Source of the DNA: Sorex araneus
Lineage: Eukaryota > Chordata > Mammalia > Eulipotyphla > Soricidae
Direction: 5' to 3'
Assembly: GCF_027595985.1 (NCBI RefSeq)
Contig: NC_073305.1
Coordinates: 104,095,535 to 104,159,534 of the forward strand
Length of the DNA: 64,000 bases
In this document: positions 10,723-21,999 of the stretch, piece by piece
Numbering within the stretch: position 1 is the stretch's first letter
How the letters are laid out: every line of letters begins with the position of its first letter
Notes under the pieces: generated by a model
The model's database searches: none
What the model saw: only the letters and a program-made list of their open reading frames with translations
What the model was told of the DNA's origin: nothing
Made by a program: the position numbers and the translations under genes

Positions 10723-13350
10723 GGAACTTTAAATTGTCCCTTCATCCTCTTCAACAACAGCAAACAGCAACAACAAATTGCTTGGAATTACCTGGCAGTG
10801 TGTGGTAGAAGGAAGTGAAATATCAGTTACCAGAATCCTTTCGTTGATTTTGTTTTTCTTTTAAGCTTATTTGAGGCATTGATCTACAGAGGACAGTTCG
10901 GTTTTAAATATCACACCTGAACTCAATTGCAGTGAGTGTTTCAGCTTTGTTTGGAAGTGAGGTGTTACCTGTCACTTTAAAGCAATTATACACTAGTAAT
11001 AACCCTTGCATACCTCCAAAGATCTTTAGATGGTTCGTTAGAATTGCTCTGGAGTAGCTTAGCTTGGGATCGTTCACTGCATCAGGCAGGGTCCCAGCAG
11101 GAAAGTCAAGCGCCTACAGAGGTTAGGGAACAAACAAGGGGGCAGCGGATCACCCAGGGAGGAGCAATGGCAAGAAGTCTGAATTCGCCTGAGATTCTGG
11201 AAGGAGACCCACGGGAGCTGAGGCTTGCAGGCAGGCAGGAAGGGAGGGGAAAGCTCCCCAACCTCTTCTCCCTCTGGCTTTGGGGAGCCTGGGTGATGAT
11301 CTGTGCTCGCTCGTCCTCCCAAGGCAGGCGGGAGCAGACACTTGTGGTTGTGGTGGCTCAAGTGGAGAGTAACTAGGGCGTTGATTAGAACCTTGGGGAA
11401 TGCGTAGCATTTCTTTGATGCATTTAAAATAACTTTTAGCATAGCGATACAGCCACCGAATGCCTGGAACTACTTGTTTTTAGCCATGCTTTAAGGAAAT
11501 AGTTTATTTGCTGTTGCTGCCATCAGTTATTTCAGTAACCTGTAACAATCTGTATCATTGAGTGAGGAACATAATCTAAGTCTGTTCGCGTAAAGTGCTT
11601 TGATTAACATTCTGTTGAGCTTTAATGAGGTTTCCTGAGGATATCTTTATTAGGTAGCCTTGATTTGTTAGAATAAATATTTTTCAGTAAAATTCTTTAA
11701 TGACTTAAGTTTTAAAACTTTTGTCATGGGAAGTCCTTTGCTTTCTGAAATTTATTACCCCCATTCCTTGGAACCTCTTAATAGCAAAACACCACAGCAG
11801 ACAATGTTGTCTAACAGTAGAAACTAGGCTTTTGTGAAATAATTGTTATTCCTCTCCAGGTGTTTTGAAAGACAGCTTAAACTTCTGTATTATAGCAGTT
11901 TTCTGTTGCTCAGCTATATTGTGCTATTGCCAATTTTTACTTAATTAAACCAATGCTTTTCATTTTGGATATATTTCTCAGGATTACTGAAGAAGCGGAT
12001 TTTCCCCCATTGAAGTGATGATAGAGCTCCCTTGAATGTGAGCAGCAGTTCTCCAAAGACAGTTAGGTTACCGCTTATACTTCTCTAAAGGGTTTCAGGG
12101 AAAAGAAGTAGATTTTACTCAGATTAAGTTGCAGCTGGATTTTGTTTACAACTTACAAAAATGGTAGAACTAGATTTCCTAGATCAGCTACAGACACTTG
12201 TATGTGAGACTTTATCACTTGTGGATGTCTTTCAATATAAGCATTATAATTGGGTGATATATAAGGTTTTAGGATTTTTTTTTAGCTTGTTTTTAGAAGA
12301 CTATAAAGAAAAAGAAATGGGGTTGGAGTAAATAAAATATCACCGGTACAAGGAAATGACACATTTTGATTTTTCTTCTGTTAACTTTATTCTTTGAAAA
12401 AAGAGATTTCTAGCTCTTGTGGAATATTGTAAAGGCATATTGTTTGTGTTGATATGACACTCAGAGAATTATATCCCACAGGAGACAATTGAGCTGTTGG
12501 CTTTTCCAAGTTAAGCTCTTCCAATTTCCTTGATTTGAGGATTGAGTTATTCTCGAGAGAATTTTTCCCTTGTTTCTTGTTTTTTTGTTTTCTAAAATTA
12601 GATGGACCAGCTGTGTTTTGGTTTGTGGGCATGATGTTCCATTTGTTATCCTTTTGGTATTTTAAGGGAAAACAAAGTATGCATGTAAATCTTATTTTGA
12701 AGAGGAATGTATTTTTCTTCTTTTACTATTCATCATTGTGAAGTTGAAGATGTGGAGATCCAGAGGATTTATGGCTATTATTTTTGTGCTTGAGGTTTCA
12801 AACCAAACTATCTTCTGAAATGAGAGAAAAGGGATGAGTGGAAGGTGTATAAAGCAAGACTCTATTGACTCATTGGCTACTTTGGGGATTTATATTGAGC
12901 TAAGAAAAACTTTCTGTCATGTTTAGTGGAGATAAAAGATGACAGCGTGGAGTAAGTTTATAATGATCAGGTTTCAGTACGAATATTGAAGTCTAATTTG
13001 GTGATATTAGTTATAAAAATGGAGATAGTCTGACATGTTATATTCAGTAGTGTTAGTGTCTCTTAAAATGAACTAGTTAGTAAAGGTGTGCTTCTGAAAC
13101 TGGGTTAGAATTTCTTGGACTTTGGGTCTTTAGGATCCTATGTTTGATAGAGATTAATATATTTAGGACCTACAGGTCGCCAAGTGGATCAGCTTGCTTG
13201 AATAGGTTAGTATATAATGATGAACTGAGTGGTTTGAAGTGACCTTAGAACAGTAGTTTGAGTAGTTCTAGAGAGTCATTAATAAGCTCACACTAAAAGT
13301 TTTGTAGTCCTTTGCACAGGTAATGCTCATGTTGAACCTATCACATGGCT
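10723..13350. other. Unique intron sequence
   Basis: No repeat I recognise over 2.6 kb. AT-rich except for a GC-richer block at about 11060-11360 whose open frames on both strands lack splice or start support. One of the longest repeat-free stretches here, so a possible place for conserved intronic elements. Confidence 0.4.
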
Positions 13351-13354
13351 GTTA

Positions 13355-13497
13355 TTTTTCATTTGGGTGGTCACACCCTGCAGTGCTCTGGGCTTACTCG
13401 GAATGAGCTCTGTGCTCAGGGGGATGGGAATCACAGGCAGTGCTGGGTTGGCTGCATGCACAGCAAGCACCTTCCCCACTATGCACCCTCTGGGGCA
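13355..13497 (-). mobile_element. SINE-A, diverged
   Basis: GGGTGGTCACACCCTGCAGT at the 3' end and GGCTGCATGCACAGCAAGCA at the head. The sequence between is strongly altered. Confidence 0.7.
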
Positions 13498-13887
13498 GCT
13501 GAAGTGGTTTTTCTTAGCCTGTTTTGCAGATCAGGGAGCCAAGGTCTATGTCATTTACTAAGGTGATAGAACTATGGAGGAACGGAGCTCTGAGACATCT
13601 TCAGACTTGGAAGTCCAAGTTACCTTTTGTGTGACTGTAATACTCCAGGAGTAATTTGAAGACCTTGCAGGAGTAATCGGTTGTGTTTCTGTAGGTAAAA
13701 AGGGAATGACAGAATAATGACATGCATACATTTGTTGCCTTCCCCTGAGTCTTAAGGAGATAGCTGCTTTCCGAAAGCCTCTTCTGGCCTTCCTGAGAGA
13801 CCTCTGCTCCATGCAGTGGTCCAGTGTCTTTGCCAGTGATGAGTAGAGACCTTGTGGATATGGAAAGTACAAGCCATTCCTTATGAT

Positions 13888-14043
13888 TCGGGAGCAGCGG
13901 AAGCACATCCTATGGTGCTCAGGGCTAACTCCTGTCTCTCTGTTCAGGGGTTCATCCTAGTGGGCTTGGGCACCATATGTGGGTTGAGACCTGTCAGCTG
14001 CATGCAAGGCAAATGTCCTACCCACTGTGCTATTGCTCTAACC
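13888..14043 (-). mobile_element. SINE-A, diverged
   Basis: Head intact as CATGCAAGGCAAATGTCCTA and ACTGTGCTATTGCTCTA; body altered and poly-T lost. Confidence 0.8.
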
Positions 14044-14129
14044 CTCATGCTTTTTAACTCTCTTTCCGGTGACCCATTTTATATTTCTTTAACTTTCTTT
14101 CCAGTGACCCTTTTATGTGTTTTTTGTTT

Positions 14130-14317
14130 TTATTTGGGGGGTGTTGTTGTGCATTCCTTCCAGTGCTCCATGGTGCTCAGTTCATTAGTGAGCTCATTAG
14201 TGTTCCCAGGGGTACACATGGCATTGCTGAAGGGGTCATGCAGTGGCCAAGATGGAACACAAGGCTCTGCACATGCTTGGCCCATGCTCTTCCACCAGAG
14301 CCACATCCCGGCCCTAG
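14130..14317 (-). mobile_element. Possible old tRNA-SINE
   Basis: Ends in CCACCAGAGCCACATCCCGG, like a decayed reverse head, and contains CCATGGTGCTCAGTTCATTA. Assignment is weak. Confidence 0.35.
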
Positions 14318-14349
14318 TAATTCCCCATTTTGAAACAAGGAGTTCTGTT

Positions 14350-15365
14350 GGGGAAAAATAGGCTAACGATTTGAATAGACACTTGTCCAAAGAAGACAGA
14401 TGGCCGGCAGACACATGTAAAATTCTCAACTTCATTAAATATGAAAGAAATGCAAATCAGGGTCTCTGTGAGCTGAGCTGTCACCTCACACCTTGAAGAA
14501 TGGTCTAGCTCAGCGAGATTGGAAACACATGTTGGCTGTGGTGTGGAGAAAGAGGAGCTCTCACCTGCTGTCGGGGGGAGTGTAAATTGGTAGAGCCCTA
14601 ACGGGAAACAGTATGAAGACTCTTGAAAAAAAGGAAAACGGAGATATTATATAAGATAATGATATTGGATACTTACTTGAAGGATATGAAAGCATTAACT
14701 TGAAAAGATAGGGAGCTGGAGCGATAACACAGCGGGTAGGGTGTTTGCCTTGCACGCAGCCGACCTGGGTTCGATTCCCAGCATCCCATATGGTCCCCTG
14801 AGCACTGCCAGGAGTAACCCCTGTATGTTGCTGGGTGTGACCCAAAAAGCAAGGAAAAAAAAAAAGAAAGAAAAGATATTTGTGTTCATAGTGGTATTAT
14901 TCTCAATAGCCAGGACATTGAAAAGGCTAAATGCCCACCAGCAGAAGATGTGATAAAGAAATTCTGGTTATAGTACTCGAATATTAAGCAGATGAAATGT
15001 GGCCTTTTCCAGCAATATGGGTGGAACTTGGGGTGACTGTGCTAAGTGAAATGTCAGAAAGTGAATGACAATTACAGCTTTCTCTCAGGTAGAATACAAA
15101 CACCACTACCACCAGCCAAAACAACTAATAATCACAACCGAAATCACAGCTTAGACTGAAAAATAATAGTGGTTACCAGAGGAAGAACTTAGAGGGAGTG
15201 GAAGGTAAGGGCAGACAGAGGTGGTCAGTCTGGTTATAGGAATGACTTGAAGGCACTTGAAAGGTGGGTGTGGTGGGACTTTTGCATAGAGGTCTGTGGA
15301 GCTATACTCCCTCAATACATAATATTAGACACCAGTGATAAATCTATAACGTTTCAGTTGTAAAA
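14350..15365 (+). mobile_element. Old L1M, + strand, split by a SINE
   Basis: Matches the L1 ORF2 end and 3' UTR in sense: GAAATGCAAATCAGGGTCTC, CTCAATAGCCAGGACATTGA, GCCCACCAGCAGAAGATGTG and AATAGTGGTTACCAGAGGAA. Strongly decayed. SINE-A at 14711 interrupts it. Confidence 0.8.
14711..14869 (+). mobile_element. SINE-A inside an L1M
   Basis: Nearly consensus head; the body is shortened: it has only one GCCAGGAGTAACCCCTG unit before the end. TSD GAAAAGATA at 14702-14710 and 14870-14878. Confidence 0.96.
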
Positions 15366-15469
15366 ACAATTACTCATTATAATCACATAGTTTATGAATT
15401 GTCTTTAAACAGATGGATTCCTCCAAAATTTTATGTAAATTGCAGTAAGAATTGAACTGTATACTTTTT

Positions 15470-15598
15470 TTGTTTGTTTGCTTTTAGACCCCACTTAGAG
15501 ATGCTTAAGGACAGTGCTCAGGGTACCACATGCAATGCCAGGGTTTGAACACAGGTAGGCCGAATGCAAGGCAAATGCCCTACTTACCGTAGTCAACT
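15470..15598 (-). mobile_element. SINE-A, diverged
   Basis: GCCAGGGTTTGAACACAGGT (reverse B box) and GAATGCAAGGCAAATGCCCT identify the head; 3' part decayed. Confidence 0.7.
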
Positions 15599-16114
15599 CA
15601 AGTAGTAGTAGTTTGCTTAAGTCCCTTCTTCTGTAATTTTTTGCTATCTAATCTAAAGTGCTTCCATTTGTAAGGGGAAGAATCATTTTGTAAAGCAAAC
15701 AGCAAGTTTTTTTTTTATTTTTCTAATCTGTATGAATCATTTTATATGTTGTCTTTGTATAAACGTGTTGAGTGAAATACACACTTCATATAAATGTACC
15801 TAAATTTTTTGGCCACATGTTGTTATTTTTAATATAAAATAATAGACAGGATGCTAGTTTTTATTGTTAAATGAGCTTATTTATTTGTTTTTAAAATGAG
15901 TTTTTAAAACTTTTCACTGGCATGTACTTTAGTAGTGTATAAAATAAGAATAATACTGTTTTTAAAGAGTGGGATGTAAGTTCAATATGTAGAAAAATGG
16001 TTAAACTCTTTGTGCCATAAGTTTTTTTTAGGTAAAATTCTAGTTTTCTGTTGTTGAAATGATAAGACCAGTGGTTTGCTTAACTAAGACACCTTTGCTG
16101 AAAATAACATTTTT

Positions 16115-16283
16115 TTTTTTTCTTTTTGGGTCACACCTGGTGATGCACAGGGGTTACTCCTGGCTCTGCACTCAGGAATTACCCCTGGCCATGCTCAGGG
16201 GACCATATGGGATGCTGGGATTTGAACCCGGGTCGGCCGCGTGCAAGGCAAACGCCCTACCCGCTGTGCTATCTCTCCAGCCC
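16115..16283 (-). mobile_element. SINE-A, full length with TSD
   Basis: Flanked by a perfect 15-bp duplication GAAAATAACATTTTT (16100-16114 and 16284-16298). Close to consensus. Confidence 0.98.
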
Positions 16284-16838
16284 GAAAATAACATTTTTGA
16301 TATTTTTATTAAATAATTTTCATGTGTTATTTATTGCTACAAGTATTATAGTTGTATATATGTGTTATTTAATAAATAGTAGTTAAAAGCAAGCAAACTC
16401 TAGTCTGTATTCTGTTTTGATGCAGTCCTGAGTAAAAGACCATGCTAATAAGACCATGAGCTCAGATGCATTGTAATCTGTTTTTTTTTCCCCAAACACT
16501 CAATAGAGACTGCTCTGTAACTCTCTAATTAATAGATTCAGTGGCCTACTTAAGATCTTTATTCTTTTCTAGCCTCATTAGCTATAGACTAACAAATTCT
16601 CTTTGAATTATTTTTTTTCTTCGTTCCTGTAGTGCTTCACTTTCAGAAATGTTTCCCTATTTTGTTTTTGATTCTTATATTTTATTTGGCCCATCCTTTT
16701 ATGCCTATGTCTCATGAAATCCTAAAAAAGGACATCTTGTTCACTTGGGGCACAGTTCCATTGAGTTATTGTCCATATTTAAAACCAATGTAATGTCAAA
16801 AATTATATTTTGATTGCTTAAAAAATACATGTGGTGGT

Positions 16839-17000
16839 GGGACTAGAGCGATAGTACAGCGGGTAGGGCGTTTGCATTGCACGCAGCCAACCCGGGTTCG
16901 ATTCCCAGCATCCCATATGGTCCCCTGAGCACCGCCAGGAGTAATTCTTGAGTGCAGAGGCAGGGGTAACCCCTGAGCATCATCGGATGTGACCTAAAAA
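16839..17000 (+). mobile_element. SINE-A running into a TA/TG microsatellite
   Basis: Consensus-like head and body ending GTGACCTAAAAAGAA. Instead of a long A-tail it passes straight into (TA)n(TG)n. Confidence 0.93.
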
Positions 17001-17002
17001 GA

Positions 17003-17031
17003 ATATATATATATATATATATATGTATATG

Positions 17032-17076
<45 letters not shown>

Positions 17077-17092
17077 TGGTGGGGGGGGGGGT
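17003..17092. repeat. (TA)n(TG)n microsatellite and G run
   Basis: About 40 bp of TA-type repeat, about 30 bp of TG, then GGTGGTGG and G11. Seeded at the tail of the SINE-A just upstream. Confidence 0.95.
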
Positions 17093-17095
17093 TAA

Positions 17096-17150
17096 GCCAG
17101 GCCTCACACATGTAAGCAAGCACTCTTTTATGGAACTGTACCCCAGCCCA
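17096..17150 (-). mobile_element. tRNA-SINE head remnant
   Basis: TGTAAGCAAGCACTCTTTTA and CTGTACCCCAGCCC resemble a reverse SINE-A head. Confidence 0.4.
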
Positions 17151-17159
17151 AGTCTTGAA

Positions 17160-18490
17160 ATATTTAAACGTCAACAGCATAGCCTGCTATGCTCACCGTG
17201 TTAAAAAATTTTAAAAGGTAAAGTGTTAGAGGTAAAAGTTTTCCCAGTTCCTATTTTTCACTTGAATTTGATCACTGCTAGCAAACACTCTCAGGCACTT
17301 TCCTTGAAGTAAAACATTTTACTCAAACAAAAGACAACTCCACCCCCAGAAGAATGTTACCAAATTTTGAATATCATTTCTTGATAGTCCTTCTTCACTG
17401 GAAAAATGATACTGCATGAAAAGAGAAGAACAAGGTTTTTGAAGACCATAACTAGTATTTTCCTTGTGGTAGTCATCATACTTTGATTACTTTATGTTTG
17501 ATTCCTCACTTTAATATAAAATACTAAAAAGATGGATATTTGAGGACCTCAAGATATAATAAAAATTATTACATTTTACTGCTTTACCAAATTTTAAGTA
17601 ATGTAGGATTCTTGACTCTGAGGCCTTGATAACTAGGTAGTATTTTACCCATTATTGTTTCTGCATCATTAGGGGAAAAGTAGTCACATTGAGAAAATTC
17701 TGCTAGAAAAATCGTGTTGACCAGGTTGATTCTGAGACAGCTTGAGGAACCGGACTGGGAGAGGTGGTCTCAGTTATTGAACTGTGAATGTGTTTGGTTG
17801 TCCTGTACACTCACTATGTAGGAGCCTAGAGTGTTAGAATTAGACTTTATCCCAGAGTTAGTTTCATTCCAGTTCCTTAGTGAGAAGTTGTGAAACAGGT
17901 TTAGAGAGGATAAGAGACTGTTGAAGGTCGTACAGCTTAAAGATTACTGGCAGAGTTAACAGGTAATTTATGTGGCTCTTAATGTAGAGTTTTTCTTCTG
18001 TCCGTATTGTGTTAGGAAATGTAGAAACCCTTTCAGACACATTTCGCATAAAGCTCTGACTAGAAAATAAGCATTCCTGTGTATGCTATAAGGACATAGT
18101 CAAGTTCAGTACAGTCAAGTTAAATCCTCTAGAGGTTTATTTTAAACTGTGTTCCAGCACACGAGGATCAGCTTCCATTTATTTTTTCACCTATTAAAAA
18201 GCCCACTTTAATTAGATGGAAATTTAAATGAGAAATTGAGGTTATTTAGCATTTGCTATAATCACTGCTAAGAAAACCTCAAAACAGACCTGAGTAAAAT
18301 CAATATAACTGAGTAAAATCAATATGACATCAAACTTTAAGAGAATAGCATATGAATATAGATAAAAGTGAAAATGATCACCTTTTTGGAGAGTATTTCT
18401 TATCAAAATTATTTTAGTTGGGAAGCATTTTTCAAAGGGATGAGGATAGCATGTGAGCTATTAGGGTCCAGTCACCCAGATTTAGCAGTT
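17160..18490. other. Unique intron sequence with one MIR scrap
   Basis: AT-rich, no gene signal. Only the MIR at 17850-17960 is recognisable. Confidence 0.4.
17850..17960 (+). repeat. MIR
   Basis: AAACAGGTTTAGAGAGGATA and AAGGTCGTACAGCTTAAAGA are the conserved MIR core. Confidence 0.6.
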
Positions 18491-18555
18491 AACAACTCAT
18501 GGCTAATATTACTTTATGTGTTTCTGTAGCCCTCCCCCTCCCCTTACCCCCCCCC

Positions 18556-18556
<1 letters not shown>

Positions 18557-18595
<39 letters not shown>

Positions 18596-18757
18596 GTTTT
18601 GGGTCACACCCGGCAATGCACAAGGCTTACTCCTGGCTCTGCACTCAGGAATTTCCCCTGGCGGTGCTCAGGGGACCATGTGGGATGCTGGGAATCGAAC
18701 TCGGGTCGGTCGCTTGCAAGGCAAATGCCCTATCTGCTGTGCTATTGCTTGAGCCCC
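18557..18757 (-). mobile_element. SINE-A with a 37-base pure tail
   Basis: The + strand reads T37 (18557-18593), then GCGTTTTGGGTCACACCCGG to the head. The long uninterrupted homopolymer suggests a young copy. Target lies in a C-rich stretch. Confidence 0.96.
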
Positions 18758-18837
18758 ATCCCCCTGTATTTTTTTAAGCTTTAATTGACATTAGATTCAA
18801 GTGTACAACGTAAATGATCACAAAACATCTAAGACTA

Positions 18838-18905
18838 GTTCATCACTTGTCGCTTGTCATCCTGTTGATCTTCGATTTGCTTGAGCGGGCGCCGTAATGT
18901 CACCA
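18838..18905 (-). mobile_element. RTE 3' end fragment (or SINE-B tail only)
   Basis: The + strand reads CGATTTGCTTGAGCGGGCGC, the complement of the RTE/SINE-B 3' end, with nothing of the SINE-B body upstream. In the minus frame it keeps the RPL and DD residues of the RTE C-terminus. It lies 230 bp from the long RTE fragment. Confidence 0.75.
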
Positions 18906-19137
18906 TTCATCCCTGGAGACGAACAACTTTATAAAAAAATAAAATTGAAAAAAAAGAAACACAGTGAAGTATGCTGAATAGATGGTTTTGTCCCCCAAAC
19001 ATACAGAAGTCTAAATTTAAAACACATACAGAAAATAGCGATTCTAAAGCGAAAAAAATCCTCTATTTAGAAGAATTCCCTCAAGGGCTCTTTACTAGTC
19101 AAAGTTAAAGTGAGGATATATTTTCAGGAAATTTATT

Positions 19138-19840
19138 CACCTGTATCACCTGTCATTCCGTTGCTCATTGATTTGCTCGAGCGGGCGCCAGTAATGTCTC
19201 CCAGTGGCATCTGCTCGCTCCAGGAACACGAAGAGCCTCACATTGTTCATTCAGAGTCTTGACGAAGAATTCTGACCATCTCGTTGGTGGGTAGCCAGGC
19301 ATCTTCTTTTGACGTCCCGTGGAATCCAGTCGGTAACAGCTCTAGTCCAGTGGTCGTTTCTGAATTGCATTACGTGTCTGGCCCATCTGACTTTTGACAC
19401 CTTGGCAAATGCGACAGCATCTCTGATTCTTGATTGTTGACGGAGGTCAGAACTCCAGATTCCTTCTCTCACTTGAGTGAAGCATGATACTCCTAGCATA
19501 GCTCTTTTGATTCCTCTTTGGGATACCCGAATAGCGGTCTCATACTGTTTGCGTAGGGCCCAGGTCTCTGGGGCGTATGTTAGTGCAGGAAGAATGGTGG
19601 AATCGAAAAGATGTGCCCGGAGTCGGAGGTTCTCCGTCCTCTTAACCACTTCTTTGACACTCTTGAAAGCATTCCACGCTGCTCTCTTCCTCCTTCGCAG
19701 TTCTGGCGCCAAGTCGTTCATCATGTTGAGTGCAAACTCAGTACATCAGGATACTCAGTACAAGTGCGTTCAAACTCAGTACCTCAGGATCCTTCACAAG
19801 CTATATTACGAATTCACCACCAGGATCTCACTATTCTACA
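19138..19840 (-). pseudogene. RTE-clade LINE fragment (reverse transcriptase C-terminus)
   Basis: The minus strand reads a broken ORF (frame 19724-19251) with MMNDLAPELRRRKRAAW, then LPALTYAPETWALRKQ, GIKRAMLGVSCFTQVREG and VTDWIPRDVKR, the conserved region downstream of the RT catalytic core in RTE-clade LINEs. The best family resemblance I know is to RTE elements of strongylid nematodes and to the shrew element called RTE1_Sar. A frameshift near 19300-19306 moves the frame; the other frame continues with PPTRWSEFFVKTLNE. A small deletion near 19200 joins two TGG-containing sites, and the last residues HYWRPLEQINEQRNDR end at a TGA (19146-19148). The catalytic FADD-type box is not present (5'-truncated). 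TSD AGGAAATTTATT at 19126-19137 and 19841-19852. The 5' 100 bp holds two imperfect copies of a 37-bp unit. Dead copy. Confidence 0.92.
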
Positions 19841-19884
19841 AGGAAATTTATTAATGACCAAAAAGAAAATAAATGGGTAAGGGC

Positions 19885-20005
19885 CTGGGGGAGAGAGTAC
19901 AAGTGGAAGAGCACATGTCTGGTGAGGCCCTGGGTTTTCTCCCTGGCTCTGTTGAGCTCTGTGATCCTGATGCCCGCTGTGCACTGCTGGGTGTAGTCCC
20001 TGTTT
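19885..20005 (+). mobile_element. tRNA-SINE remnant
   Basis: AAGAGCACATGTCTGGTGAG, GGCCCTGGGTTTTCTCCC and GCACTGCTGGGTGTAGTCCC keep SINE-A-like order. Confidence 0.5.
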
Positions 20006-20007
20006 GC

Positions 20008-20092
20008 AGAACGATTGGTGGTGGTGGTGGGGGGAGACAGAGAGCGAGAGAGCGAGAGTGAAAGAGAGAGAAAGAAAGAGAGCAGAGAGAAA
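20008..20092. repeat. (TGG)n and GA-rich microsatellite
   Basis: TGGTGGTGGTGGTGGGGGG, then about 60 bp of GAGAGCGAGAG-type purine sequence. Confidence 0.85.
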
Positions 20093-20504
20093 TTTAAGTT
20101 CTATAGAGATACCATCTAATTCCTTAAAATTATTTGATAGTGTAATAAAGTCTACTCTGCAAATAAGAGAAAAATTGGGGCATCTTTCGAAGCAGCTACT
20201 GTAGCAACATGAAAGTGGTTGAGTCTCCACTGGTTACTGTTAGAATTGAGAACGTAGAATTCTAGGGTTCTCAGAGGATAGAACCGGAAGTTAGTACTTT
20301 TTCAGAGGTCCCTGGAGATTCCAATAAGCACTTTGTCTTAAAAGGAAAAAAAACCCATTATCTTTCATCAGACGTATATATACACATACTTATGTTATTA
20401 GGGGGAAGTACTTAGAATTGAATGGAGGAACCCACACATTTAAGGTTTCTGTTAAATGTTGAGGAAAATGGAGGTGACTGAAAAGAATAAAAACTGTAGT
20501 TTTT

Positions 20505-20670
20505 GGGGACTGGAGCTATAGTACAGTGGGTAGGGCATTTGCCTTGCATGTGGCCGACCTGGGTTCATTCCCAGCATCCCATATGGTCTCCTGAGCACTG
20601 CTAGGAGTGACTCCTGAGTGCAAAGCCAGGAGTAACCCCTGTGCATCGCCAAAAAACAAACAAAAAAAAA
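20505..20670 (+). mobile_element. SINE-A
   Basis: Near-consensus copy, but the 3' end after CATCGCC lacks the third GCCAGGTGTGACCC unit and goes straight to an A-rich tail. B box has lost one base (GGTTCATTCC). Confidence 0.94.
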
Positions 20671-20789
20671 TAGCTTTTGTATGCTAAATATTAAAATGTT
20701 CATTTTCTCGTGGAGGAGATTAAAAAGTGTATATATTTTGATGAAGACTTAAAAATATTAAGTCATTAAATTACATGCTGTGTGCCAGG

Positions 20790-20935
20790 GCGATCGCTTA
20801 GAGGGCTCCATCTGGCTCGGGTTTTGCATGCCTGAGTCCTGGGTTCACATTCCAGCACCACATGGTTCCAAGGAGGTAGCAATAGCCCCAGCATTAGTAG
20901 TGCTGGCCACTAACTTCCCAAAGAAGAAAAAAAAT
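20790..20935 (+). mobile_element. tRNA-SINE remnant
   Basis: CCTGGGTTCACATTCCAGCA is a decayed B box followed by CCACATGG; A-rich end at 20920-20935. Confidence 0.45.
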
Positions 20936-21050
20936 ATGCTTGTTAATAATTATTAAATTTGGAAATAAAAGACCAAGACTGTTGAATCGGTTGTCTGTTT
21001 ACTAGCAGAATGTTTTTAAATGCAAAGCAGATTACTCACTATTTTATCTT

Positions 21051-21222
21051 CTTTTTTTTCTTTTTGGGTCACACCTGGCGATGCACAGGGCTTACTCCTG
21101 GCTCTGCACTCAGGAATTACCCCTGGCCGTGCTCAGGGGACCATATGGGATGCTGGGATTTGAACCCGGGTCGGCCGCATGCAAGGCAAACGCCCTACCC
21201 GCTGTGCTATCTCTCCAGCCCC
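21051..21222 (-). mobile_element. SINE-A, full length with TSD
   Basis: Perfect 15-bp duplication TCACTATTTTATCTT (21036-21050 and 21223-21237). Confidence 0.98.
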
Positions 21223-21505
21223 TCACTATTTTATCTTTATTTCAAAAAGCTCCTGAGATGATATTTCTGTGATCACTTTTGTCTCTGTTCTTTCTGAAGA
21301 TTCTTTATATGCGACCTAATTTGCTTTATTTTTATGGTCAGTGTTTTGGAGCTGTAGGTTATCTAACCACTGTCGTGTTTATCGCTTGCATCCACTCCCA
21401 TCCCAAAGATTTTTATCCTTATCATTCACATAATTGAAGACCAAAAAAATTTTGTTTTAGTCTAATTTAGATAAATGTTATGAGTGGTCCAGTTAGAAAA
21501 TTCTT

Positions 21506-21690
21506 AGACCAGAGCACAATAGTACAGTGGGTAGGACATTTGCCTTGCATGCAGCTGATTCTGGTTTGATCCCCTGTCCCTGGCCTCCCATAGGATTCCA
21601 GTCCCCTGAGTACCGCCAGGAGTAATTTCTGAGTGCAGAGCCAGAAGTAATGCCTGAGCATCACCAACTGTGGCCCTAAGACAAAAAAAC
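21506..21690 (+). mobile_element. SINE-A with altered junction
   Basis: After the B box it reads CCTGTCCCTGGCCTCCCATA in place of CAGCATCCCATATGG: a small insertion at the head-body junction. Its A-tail was the target of the next SINE. Confidence 0.9.
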
Positions 21691-21698
21691 AAGTAGAG

Positions 21699-21881
21699 GG
21701 GCTGGATTGATAACACAGCGGGTAGGGCATTTGCCTTACATGCGGCCGACCCAGGTTTGATTCCCAGCATCCTACATGGTTCCCCGAGCACTGCCGGGAA
21801 TAATTCCTGAGTGTAGAGCCAGGAGTAATCCCTGTGCATCGCCAGGTGTGACCCAAAAAGCCAAAAAAAAAAAAAACCCAC
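21699..21881 (+). mobile_element. SINE-A inserted in the tail of another SINE-A
   Basis: TSD AAAAAACAAGTAGAG (21684-21698 and 21882-21896) includes the oligo-A tail of the upstream copy. Confidence 0.96.
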
Positions 21882-21999
21882 AAAAAACAAGTAGAGAATT
21901 CTCCTTTTCGACTACTGTTTTAGGTTTGAATGTTTTCTGCAAGCAATCGTTATCTTGTCATCTTGATGATAAAGCAGAAGTAGTGGTGAGAAAATGATT

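Noticed and set aside
11044..11442. Overlapping ORFs of about 110-120 codons on both strands
   Set aside because: Overlap each other, no family resemblance, no splice sites in suitable places.
16059..16316. Recurring small ORFs with the motif MHRGYSWLCTQE or HTWRCTGVTPGS
   Set aside because: These are translations of SINE-A in reverse orientation; the same peptides recur wherever a copy lies, with no start, splice or conservation support.
19477..19854. + strand ORF of 125 codons over the RTE fragment
   Set aside because: Shadow of the minus-strand RTE frame; the minus frame carries the recognisable motifs.
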